Made by a program: the position numbers and the translations under genes. Source: Colius striatus (Eukaryota; Chordata; Aves; Coliiformes; Coliidae). From it: a stretch of DNA of 64,000 bases. Shown here piece after piece: positions 35,886 to 45,700 of this stretch (positions are counted from its first letter, which is position 1; each line of letters opens with the position of its first letter). Where the stretch lies: positions 96,530,362 to 96,594,361 of the forward strand of contig NC_084759.1 in NCBI RefSeq assembly GCF_028858725.1, in the 5' to 3' direction. Below the pieces are notes generated by a model. That model did no database searches. It was given only the letters and a program-made list of their open reading frames with translations, and had not been told where the DNA came from.

Positions 35886-35892
35886 TATAAAG
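35886..35892 (+). promoter_or_regulatory. Candidate TATA box of CLDN8
   Basis: TATAAAG lies 200 bp before the CLDN8 ATG, which would put transcription start near 35915 and give a 5' UTR of about 170 nt. A weaker TTTAAAG lies near 35944. The choice is an inference from spacing only. Confidence 0.35.
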
Positions 35893-36085
35893 GCAATGAA
35901 GACGCAGCCAAGTCCCACGTAGCGTGTGCCAGATTCACGCTGATTTAAAGTTTTGTGCAGACTGACTCTGAAACTTTCTTTGTACAACGGACAAGGACTT
36001 TGGGAAAAAGTTGCTCATTTTTTTGCTAGCAGTGCACGCCTGGCTCAAGGAACCTGCTGAAGGGTGCTCACCTTCCAAAAGCAAC

Positions 36086-36754
36086 ATGGTCAGCAGTGCT
36101 TTACAGATTGCTGGGCTGCTTATTGGTGGCCTTGGCATGATTGGGACATTTGCTGTCACAGGCATGCCTCAGTGGAGGGTGTCTGCCTTTATTGAGAGCA
36201 ATATCATCGTGTTTGAAACCATTTGGGAAGGCCTCTGGATGCACTGCATCAGACAAGCCAACATCAGGATGCAGTGCAAGGTCTACGACTCCGTGCTGGC
36301 CCTCTCACCGGACCTGCAGGCATCCAGAGGGCTGATGTGTGCTGGGTCAGTGCTCTCGTTCCTCGCTTTCGTGGTTGCCATTATCGGGATGAAGTGTACA
36401 CGGTGCACACAGAGCAGCTGGCAAGCCAAGGGCTATATTATTCTGACAGCTGGGTTCCTCTTCAGCCTCTCGGGTATCGTCGAGCTCATTCCAGTCTGCT
36501 GGGTTGCCAACACTATCATCAGTGACTTCTACAACCCTGCTATCAATGTCGCACAGAAAAGGGAGCTTGGAGAGGCCCTCTACCTGGGCTGGGTGTCTGC
36601 CTTCTGCCTTGTTGCTGCTGGAGCCATATTCTGTTGCTTTTACTGCTGTTGTGAGAAAATCAGAAGCTATGGATATTCTGCACCAGCCCAGTATCCCACT
36701 CAGACTCAGCACAGGGAGACTGAAATCGCATACTCCAAAAGTCAGTATGTCTAG
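36086..36754 (+). CDS. CLDN8: Claudin-8
   Basis: Tight-junction membrane protein of 222 aa (human about 225). In mammals it seals the paracellular route to cations and supports chloride permeability in distal nephron and colon, partnering with CLDN4. Four transmembrane helices are visible at about 8-27, 81-101, 117-137 and 164-186. Extracellular loop 1 has the claudin signature W30, G49-L50-W51, C54 and C64, with the [10 protein letters not shown] segment typical of CLDN8 and a basic K65. Loop 2 holds D-F-Y-N-P. C104/C107 and C183/C184/C187-C189 are likely palmitoylation sites, and the C terminus S-Q-Y-V is a PDZ ligand for ZO proteins. The ATG at 36086 is chosen because it has A at -3 and G at +4 and matches the family N terminus; the frame extends upstream without any ATG. 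The CDS is a single exon, as in mammals. A weak ATTAAA at 37667 is one possible polyadenylation signal. Confidence 0.97.
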   Translation: MVSSALQIAGLLIGGLGMIGTFAVTGMPQWRVSAFIESNIIVFETIWEGLWMHCIRQANIRMQCKVYDSVLALSPDLQASRGLMCAGSVLSFLAFVVAIIGMKCTRCTQSSWQAKGYIILTAGFLFSLSGIVELIPVCWVANTIISDFYNPAINVAQKRELGEALYLGWVSAFCLVAAGAIFCCFYCCCEKIRSYGYSAPAQYPTQTQHRETEIAYSKSQYV

Positions 36755-36928
36755 ATGGCTCCTGTCTTTTCCTGTTTTTGAAGTGTTCAGTCTGTCTGGA
36801 TGGATTTTGAGCTTCTGCCCAAAAAGGGTAGCTAGAAAGCTGCCTTTGCCTTCTGCCCTGTAACTGCTCTGCTGCTGGGACAGTGTTTCAGATCTGTAGT
36901 TATCTCCAGTGTGATCTGCTGTGGCTAG

Positions 36929-37034
36929 TGCTGCAGCATGGACAATTTTAATGCATTGAAAGATTATTTTAGTAGTAACTTGCTGCAGCATGGACAATTT
37001 TAATGCATTGAAAGATTATTTTAGTAGTAACTTG
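36929..37034 (+). repeat. Perfect 52-bp tandem duplication, probable CLDN8 3' UTR
   Basis: The 52 bp at 36929-36980 are repeated exactly at 36981-37032, with two further matching bases. The unit begins TGCTGCAGCATGG. It lies 175 bp after the CLDN8 stop codon, so probably within the 3' UTR. The absence of any mismatch indicates a recent duplication or an assembly artefact. Confidence 0.95.
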
Positions 37035-37307
37035 GAACAGCTTTTGGGTTGCATGGCTTTGCTTTGGGTTGCATTTGATGTGTGAAATGGTGACAAAGGT
37101 CTTAAAGTTCTGTTGTGATATGAAATCCTGGCCTATTGCAAAGAGGAGGGGAAGTAAGCAGCTGTTTGGAGTTTTGTTTTTCCTGCCTGGGAAAGAGGGG
37201 ATAGTAGTGAATAAGGACAAGATAATAATGATTTAAAAGTAATTGATTTACTATAGGTTTAATGAAGAATTTATTCAGCAGGGGAAGGTAAGCTAAAATA
37301 CATGAAA

Positions 37308-37365
37308 AATTGGATTAGGTGATCTTTTGAGGTCTCTTTCAACCCTTAAGATTCTGTGATTTCAA
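37308..37365 (+). mobile_element. CR1 3' tip fragment
   Basis: About 57 bp matching the CR1 3' end on the + strand (GGATTAGGTGATCTTTTGAG at 37312, CAACCCTTAAGATTCTGTGA at 37340). It may fall in the CLDN8 3' UTR or just beyond it. Confidence 0.8.
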
Positions 37366-40300
37366 AGCATAAACATAGCTCTATGTTCATCCTAAATATT
37401 GTCTTTTTGGTGAAAGTTAATGTTTCTTTTGTAATACATACTAGTCAAACCAGTTCACATCCTTCTTTTTAGAAGTAGCAGTATTCCCTTGCAAACTCCT
37501 TGCACAGATCACAAGCACTGTGCTGGTTACCTGCCATGGGACTCTGTGTTATACATATTTTTAAATAAGAGACTTTTATAAAATCAGGCCAATAATTTTG
37601 CTGAGGCCCATTCACTTGAGCTTATGCCTAGAAAATGAGCAGCGATAGTATTTTCTCATGCTTCACATTAAAACAAGCTAGTCAGTCTTTATAGTAAGAT
37701 CACACACCTTTGATAAGCTACAATGTAAAAAAGATTAATTTACTGAAAAATAATAATTCTATAAAAGTTAATTTAATAGATTACCCAATTTAATCAATAG
37801 TAGTAATATTTTAATAGAATTTTGTAACTGGGATGTAAAGTGTAACTCCAGACTCAAGCAGATCAATGGAATTTTGCCTTTGACTGAACTAGGAACGCAA
37901 TTCAATTTGTGGTTTTTGATGGAGAACAGCATTCTTGTTCTAGAGTTCAATTGTTTTTTAAATATTTTATAGAAAGTTTATTATGCCACCTGTAGTTCTC
38001 TAGTAAATTCCTTGGACTATTACTGTGTAAAAGTTTGGAAGCAAATTCTTCCCTTTGTAAGATGCAACTTTGAACAAACTAGAAGAAATCAAAATCTGCT
38101 CTAGAACTCTCTTCATGGTGTTTGTAAGATACACAGCAAGATGTGCTCAATTATGTAATTTTATTTTATGTTTCCTCCTTTTTTTAAAGCAAATATTTGA
38201 TTCTATGATATGTATCTGTGTCATGTGCATGATCTTTCTGTGTGGATGTATTTTTGTTTAGTTCCTTCATTAGTGTTCACATGCTCGTCCAATCTCTTTT
38301 ATGGGTGAAAGAGAGTGGAGGAGAGATCCTGCTGTTAGCAGCACTTTGTGAATATCCTACACAGAATTCACAATTCAGAACACCAGGGTTTTAATGATGT
38401 CTATTATAAAGTCACCTGCCTAATTCATCTCTCTAAAAGGTAAGTACAAGATCTTACTCAGACATGACATATAGATACTGGTGCACTGTAGTTATCTCTG
38501 CTGTCAAAACACAGACTGACTCACACAGTCTTCATTCATAGGTGTGAGGCAAGCCTCAATTAAAAGTGAGATGTATGTGACATCTCTGTAAAAGCCCTGT
38601 GTACACAGAACACTACTGCTAGTAGTATGGATAATATCGAGATAATACACACACTAATCTAGTTGTACAAACAAAAAGAGGTACAAGAAGACTATAAGAA
38701 GGCTTCCAAAACTCCCCACAGGACTAACAGGACCCGTGTTCCTGTTAGTCCTGAGAGGCCAGGACTGAGAGGCACTGTGAAGTGTTTGAAAACCTCCCTT
38801 AGAGATCCTGTGTATGCTGCAAACTAATCACCTTAGTGTTACATACACACATTCCTACTTAAGTACTGACCATGCACATCCAGCCATTTCCCTTAAATTA
38901 TATCTCTCATATATATACCATATATTCAAGAGAACAGAAATGAAACCTTCCAATTTAAACAGAGCTGGCCTCCCTCAGTTTTGTGAGTTAAATAAACCCT
39001 GAGTATTCTGAGCAGAGAGTCCCATCTAGGGGCATTTATATAAGCACAAAACAACTACCTGAAGCAATAAACTTTCAAATATTGTATCCTGTAATTTAGA
39101 ACCCATTTGTGTCCTTATAGACAAAAAAATTAATTTGAGTAATAAGTAGAATTTCCTTCATAAATGAAACAAAGTGTGTTTAGCTGGTTCCCGTTTGCCC
39201 TCCACTTTGGGTGCTTGTATGTATTCCTGCAATGTAAAATGGATGTGGAACCTTTCCAGGTCCACTTGGTGCCCTCTGTGCTGTGTAAATGAATGCACAG
39301 CTTGCAGGAGAGAAGAGGAGAGTAATGCTCATTTAACTCAGATGAATGAAGCTGCAAGATTTCAATCGCTGCTCTCTGACTGAGCAACTGGGCTTTTATT
39401 TATAATGAGCCTCTTCTGCAATTCTCCCACTGTTGCTGCAAGTATTGTGGGGGTTTAGAGGGTAGAGCTGTCACCTGCATTACTAGGCATTGCTCTCATT
39501 ACAGCTAGACAGTGAGGTGATGAATACTTGGGTGGCAGCAGAGCTGAAGTTTCAGGAGCTGTTTTGTGCAGGCAAGTTAGAGCCGTAACAGAGCCTGAGT
39601 GTGTGTGAGCTCCTGTTTCACAATTTTGTATGAGAACGAATCATCTGACACATCAGGTTATCATACATCTGCAAATGCAGTAAGGTCAACTGCATATAAT
39701 GGATTTGTCTTTTCAAGGTGCAGTACTGAGTAGGTGGAATACTCCTTCATGTTTTTGAATATACATAGTGAAAGTGTTTCTGTAGGCCACTTGCTTTGTG
39801 TTCAAAATTTAAATATAACTAGTAAAGGATAAGAGCAGGGAGAAGAGAGGTCATATCTTCAGATTCACAATCAGGAAGGCTCACTACTGAACTATAAGAA
39901 TGGCCTTACTCTGTCAATTTGACATTGTATGGGGATCTCCTGCTGCCACTGTCAGGGGCAGGTGACAACAGAGCAGCAGGAGACCAGGACCAGTGTTAGT
40001 TATGCTTGGAGGTACTGTCCCCACTTCCAGAGTCCTGCACTCTGTGTATCTTTGTGCTTAAAGAAACAGCAGGCTTGTCTGGGATTTAAGCCCTCAACCA
40101 AAGGTCATAGTCTGACCTAACATCGCAAATATGATGGGCTTTCTGAGTATGAAATGTGACGCACAGCTCTCCTTTTTTGATGAGCTAGAAGAAGGGCAGT
40201 GCTGGGTTACTCCAGCCTTGTGAAAATCCTTAGCGGTACCTACAGTCCTGACACAGTCATGTCTTCTATTACAGTCTTGCCTTGCAGACCAGGGTAGAGC

Positions 40301-40800
40301 CCCTGAACGGAGCTCCTCAACCAATGTCCATCTCCATTCTGTGTTTTGGATGCTTCTAGCCCTTGGACTTTGGCTGTGATTCTACCACAGATCAATCCCT
40401 AGGCAGAAAATCAGGATGATACTTTGCTAACTATGTGGCCTTCCCACTCATCCCTCTGCCCTGTGGACCTGCTGGGCATAATACTTCTCTTCAAAATCTT
40501 AGCAAGGAACTGATAACTAAAGAGTATAGATAATTTGCAGTCCTAAATATGCATTGCTTGAGAAATTAGGAGAAGGCTGATGTCAACTACCTTACCTGGT
40601 TATAATCAAGAGTCCCATCAGCATCAGCAGTTCATTTCACTGGTGGGTGCTGATTCATGTAGTGTCAAAGAGAACAAATAAAATGAGAAAACAGTGTTAA
40701 GTGGAATTCACTTTAGAAAAGGTCATAACTATTAACTACTCCATTGCTCTTCTCAATGAATAAATACGTCAAAATTATTCCTGAGAGACTTTTGTGCAGA
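37366..40800. other. CLDN8-CLDN17 spacer, first part
   Basis: AT-rich DNA with no supported gene. AATAAA hexamers at 38991 and 39066 are possible distal polyadenylation signals but are 2.2 kb or more beyond the CLDN8 stop. A perfect inverted repeat at 38719-38753 is listed separately. Confidence 0.5.
38719..38753. repeat. Perfect 14-bp inverted repeat with 7-nt loop
   Basis: CAGGACTAACAGGA at 38719-38732 pairs without mismatch with TCCTGTTAGTCCTG at 38740-38753 around the loop CCCGTGT. In RNA it would form a stable short hairpin. The stem is shorter than a typical pre-miRNA, and flanking pairing is poor, so I do not call a miRNA. Confidence 0.9.
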
Positions 40801-41024
40801 AAAACCTTCCAGAGGTGGCTACTCTGCAGTGTCCTTAGCAGTCTATTCTGGTACTTAATTAGAATTTTCATTAAAAAGGGTTTCATGAAGCTTAAACTAA
40901 ATCTCCCCTCTGAAGACTAAGGCTACTCTATTATTTCTAGTCCCATCAGTAGCAGGCATAGAAAAGAGTACCGTTTTTCTCTAAAGCAGGCAGCCATGTC
41001 CATTATTTCAAGACTGTTACCATT
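40801..41024 (-). mobile_element. Old diverged CR1-like remnant (left part)
   Basis: Sequence such as AAACTAAATCTCCCCTCTGA near 40895 and a CTAGTCCCATCAGTAGC stretch near 40938 follows the word order of the tail of older CR1 reverse transcriptase on the minus strand. It abuts a younger CR1, and related sequence resumes on the far side, suggesting nesting. Confidence 0.4.
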
Positions 41025-41805
41025 TCATAGAATCATAGAATCATAGAATGGTAGGGATTAGGAAGGGACCTCCAGAGATCATCTAGTCCAACACCCCTGC
41101 TCAAGCAGGTTCACCTAGATCAGGTTGCATAGAAACATGTCCAGGAGGGTCTTGAAGACCTCCAAGGAACGAGACTCCAAAAACCCTCTGGGCAGCCTGT
41201 GCCAGGGCTCCCTCACCTGAACAGTGAAATAGTTTTTTCTTATATTTAAGTGGAACTTTTTTTTGTTCCAGTTTCATCCCATTACCCCTTGTCCTGTTGC
41301 TAGATACCATAGCAAAGAGGGATATCCCAACCTCCTGACACCCACCCTTTATATATTTGTAAATATCAATAAGATCTCCCCTCAGTCTCCTCTTCTCCAG
41401 ACTAAACAGCCCCAGTTCCCACAGCCTTTTCTCATATAAAAGATGTTCCAGTCCCCTGATCATCTTGATGGCCCTGCGCTGGACTCTCTCTAGAAGTTCT
41501 CTGTCCCTCTTGAGCTGAGGAGCCCAGAACTGGACACAGGACTCCAGATGAGGCCTTACCAGGGCAGAGTAGAGGGGGAGAAGAACCTCCCTTGACCTGC
41601 TGGCCACACTCTTCTTGATGCATCCCAGGATGTCATTGGCCTTCTTGGCCATGAGGGCACATTGCTGGCTCATATTTAGCTTATTATCAATCAGGACTCC
41701 CAGGTCTCTCTCTGCAGAGCTGCTCTTCAGCAGTTTGACCCCCAGCCTGTACTGGTGCATGGGGCTGTTCCTTCCAAGATGCAGGACTCTTGGCCTCTTG
41801 AACCT
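41025..41805 (-). mobile_element. CR1 LINE, 0.78 kb, 3' half
   Basis: Minus-strand CR1 3' end with three tail octamers (CATAGAATCATAGAATCATAGAATGG-type, beginning near 41026). The frame from 41760 to 41101 is open for 219 codons of CR1 protein C-terminal to the catalytic site and continues into the 3' end, one of the best-preserved coding stretches here. The right edge at about 41805 is the 5' truncation. Confidence 0.92.
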
Positions 41806-42000
41806 CTCTTGCTTATTTTAGTAATCTCTAATTCTTTCCTGACTGGCATACCTGTTAAATTTCTCCCATTAGTTGTTTATTTCCTCTGATTTTGTCTGCT
41901 CCACCCCTTTCTTTAACTTTGGTGCTCAAAACTGATGAAAGAACCCCAGAGGAAGCCTCACCACTGCTGAATCCACTGAATACACTTGTTGCAGGGTATA
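41806..42000 (-). mobile_element. Old diverged CR1-like remnant (right part)
   Basis: The words TTTGGTGCTCAAAACTGA near 41918 and GAGGAAGCCTCACCA near 41949 match the next upstream part of the older CR1 pattern seen at 40801-41024. This supports insertion of the younger CR1 into it. Divergence is high, so this is tentative. Confidence 0.4.
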
Positions 42001-42206
42001 ATAGCATGGGCTAAATAATTCACAAAACCAACCAAATACCTTCCTTCAGTATGTTAAATGCATTGCACTTCTATTATTCTAGATGTCAAGATGACAAGCT
42101 TTCTTTCACTGTGGGACTTAACTGTTGACAGTACATTGACCAGCTGGCTGCCTAATGCAAATTTCCTTACTGCAGTTCCTTATTTACTGCCAGATCCCCA
42201 ACGGTA

Positions 42207-42750
42207 TGTCATGCTTTAAGCCCAACTAAGCACCTCGAAGGCACTTACTCACTCCCCACAACCCTCCCTCTCCTCCTTGTGGTATGGGGATAATTGGAAG
42301 GAAAACAGATAAAACAGATAATTGTCGGTTAATAATAATTATAATCATAATGAAAAAGAAAATAACAAAAAAATAGATACAGAAAACCAAGGAAAGACAA
42401 GTGATATACAATGTAATTGCTCACCACTGCTGAGTGATTTCTGAGCAGTGATTGTTCCCCCTCAGCCAACTTCCCACAGTTTATATACCAAGCATGACAC
42501 TATTTGGTATGGAATATACCTTTGGCTAGTTCAGATCAGCACTCCTGGCCATGGTATCTCCCAGCTTCTTGTGTACTTTCCCACTGGCTGAGCATAGGAA
42601 ACTAAAAATCCTTGACTTGAAATAAGTGCTATTCAGCAACAACTGAGTCATCAGTGTGTTATCAACATCATTCTTACACTGAATCCAAAACACAGTCCTG
42701 TACCAGCTACTAAGAAGAAAAGGAGCTCTATCCCAGCCAAAAACAGGACA
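42207..42750 (-). mobile_element. Solo LTR, avian ERV related to family B
   Basis: TG...CA element of 544 bp. On the minus strand it starts TGTCCTGTTTTTGGCTGGGA, has a TATATAAA box near 42486 and ends CATGACA at 42207. Five-base flanks CGGTA (42202-42206) and AGGTA (42751-42755) differ at one position, fitting a slightly decayed target-site duplication. The U3 half resembles the right half of 10076-10685, while the U5 side differs, with an AT-rich TAATAATAATTATAATCAT stretch. No internal genes adjoin it. Confidence 0.82.
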
Positions 42751-45700
42751 AGGTAGGAAGGTGAGACCTCAGAGAAATCCTTGACTCTAACAGTAGCAGA
42801 AATTAATGGAAATGGGAACACAATAGTTCTCCTTCCAATACATCCTTTTGTTGTTTTACTCAATCATAGATTCTGCATACACGTTACATTATTTCTACTC
42901 TTCTCCATCCCTTCAGTGTCTCTGGTAATTTCCCACTGCTGTGTCAGATGTTTTAATAAAGTCCAAACTAATTAGATTTTCTCATCGTTTATTTTCTAAA
43001 AATGTTTCCAAAGAAAATCTGAATCTATTTTTGTTAAGTCCATGCTGTACTTTATTGAACTTTCCATTTACTTCTAGGTATTTATTCTTTTCCTTGAAAT
43101 GGATTTTTAGAAACCTTATACTATTAGATTCTGTCTAATGGGTTTCTGGTTGTGCACAGAGTTTTTCACCTCCCCACTCAATCTCGTAGTTTTGCTGTTC
43201 TCCAGACACAAAGTATCATTCCCCATTTGACACATACGCTAATAGTCCTTGCTGTTAGATTTGGAACTGCATATGTTGAATTTCCCTCAGTGGAAATTAC
43301 TCCCTTCAGTTTGTACTCATAAAGATTTTGAGGGCTTTTATCTACCTTGGGTACAGTTTGGTAGTTGTGTTGCGCTCTCCCTTTTCTATATCCTTGCTGT
43401 TACTCAAATTCAAAGAAGAGAAGGGCTAACTACCTTTCTGACCACCTAGCACAACTCTTCCCTTGCTGTTCTGTATTATTTGTAGTCCTGTAACACCTTT
43501 TGTTATTCTGTTTTTTCAAATAGCCTTATTTGGATTGACTTTTATTGAGGCTCGTTGTCCTCTTAAATTTTCTGATCTCTTAGATATTTTTTCTTTGATG
43601 GTTGGTTACCTGTTCTGTTCTTCTATCAAATACTTTCTCTGCAGAACTATTCATCCAGTTGAATACCGACCTACACATCTCTCCTTCCTCATGGGACTCA
43701 CATTCCAGAAAATTTCTAAGGAAGGGTTTTAAGGAGATTTTTAAGCCTTGTTCACATTCAGATCCCTAAATCGTTCAGTCTAATTGATAAAGAAGAATGT
43801 GATCAGGATCAGAGCAATTACTTCCCCTCAATGCCACAGGCACTTTCACCTCATTGGCAATGGCCTTCTGCAGGGATACAGATCCTCTCATCTTAATGAT
43901 CCTTCATGCCATTTTCTGCCTCGCAATGTGAGCTCCGTTCCATTCCAACATGAAAGCATCAGATTTGCTCAAGCCTTTCCCTCCTCCATTTTATACTTGT
44001 TTTTCAGTCAGTCTGCATGTATCAGGCTGTTCTTTATTTTTTTTCTTTCTCTTTTCTTACTTCCAGCCCCTTAACTCCCAGTATGTAGTTGGCAGAAATA
44101 GTTATTAGACATTCTGCTTTCTTCTGAAGTATTGCACTCTGTGAATCTACACATTTCAGATCTGTAATGAAGACAGCTACTGCTTGATCATGGACAAAAG
44201 AGTTCATATTTTGATTGCTTACAAAGCATGCAGCAATTCAGAACAGGTCTGGATTGTCTCTGGGGTGAAATAGGGTGCCCACACTGGTGAATCATTCATG
44301 CCCTTGTAGGCTTGTGGACTGTCACTGTGCAAACACACATCACTCTCAGTAAGATGTATCAATGTGCAAAATTACAGTGGCAGTAGTGCATCCTTGGAGC
44401 TGCTACTATTCATGATACTGGAGAGGCTGTTCTGAAAGCAAGTGACAAAAATTAATTGCTTTATGTGAAATACTCCTGCTTTGATGTCTGTGCCAGCAGA
44501 AATCCGAAGTGATTTATCACTTCCAGGAAGAGGTTCTTTAGTGTGAATACAGGAACAGCTGGTTGGCTGGGCACAGCTTTCCCTGTCCTCCACATCCTCT
44601 CCTTTTCCTCTCTTTGAAGGGGAACTGAGGTAAATTGGGAGATGAACTCTGCCACTCATGCAAGCCCAACTGGCAGGGGCTATACTGCTCTTTCCTAGAG
44701 GACACCCAGCTTACCAACCAGAGAAAGTCATCCAAAGTCTCACGGGGAAGAGGTGAATCCCAGTCCTAAGGAGTGAGGAATAATGGAACATCCTGGACAG
44801 AAGCATAGAGGTTTGATAAAGGAGTCTGGATTTCGGAAGAGAGAGAAAGAGGAGAGTGTAGGGGTAGAGGGTGACCCCACTGTGTGCAAATTTGGGGGTG
44901 TCATTGGGTTCACAAGGTTCAGGCTAGTGGTAGTGGAGCTCATGATACTAGGGTTTCTTTTGGAGGTGGAAATCAATAGTGTAATTAGCAATATTCAGGG
45001 GGTGGGTTTTGAGAGAGGAAAAAGAGTAAGTGGGAGAGGATTGCACAAGGAGGAGCCCAAATTATGACTGAGAATGATAAAAAGAAATCTTGTTCTTCAA
45101 AGTTTGAAACTTACTTGTTTAGTTACCTGAACGGCTTTGTTACTGGAAAGCTAGTTCAAGGGTATATTATGCTGTGTTCCAGAAGCTCTCACGATTCTGA
45201 ACCTCAGAGTTTTTTTCTAACTGTATCAGGTAGTCTAATAAAATCTATTACCTCTTTCTACAAATATTGTCTCTCATCTATCTTTAGGCTACCACTGCCA
45301 CAGTATAACTTCTCCTCCTCTACTATTCCTTCTTAGTAAATAATGTAAACAAATGAGTCCCCTTGTGCTTCATTCAGTAATAACCTAACTATATACCCTG
45401 CTGCTAACTCTTATGAAAACAATCAATATTGCCTTGGGAATTTGCCACTCTTACATTTCCAAGAGTCTAATGTGAAGTACATAATCAAATTCCCCCAAAT
45501 ATTTTCTAGAGGAATGCTTTGACATCCTGTCATTAAACAGCTAGCATATTTTCTGGCAGTTTCTATTTCTATCATGATGGCTGTTCCCTATACACAAGTA
45601 TTGAGGTGAAAAATACCTTGTAAAAGCCTGAAGCAGTTTAGATGGATTAAATGCTCAAAGGAGTATTTAATATTTTATTACTGTAGGGTTTTATTACACG

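Noticed and set aside
36011-36085. N-terminal extension of CLDN8
   Set aside because: The upstream in-frame codons contain no ATG, begin only from TTG, and do not match claudin N termini.
36347-36997. 216-codon ORF antisense to CLDN8
   Set aside because: It mirrors the third-position composition of the claudin CDS and has no family resemblance.
38719-38753. Call as a microRNA precursor
   Set aside because: The stem is only 14 bp and I see no extended pairing in the flanks, too short for a normal pre-miRNA.
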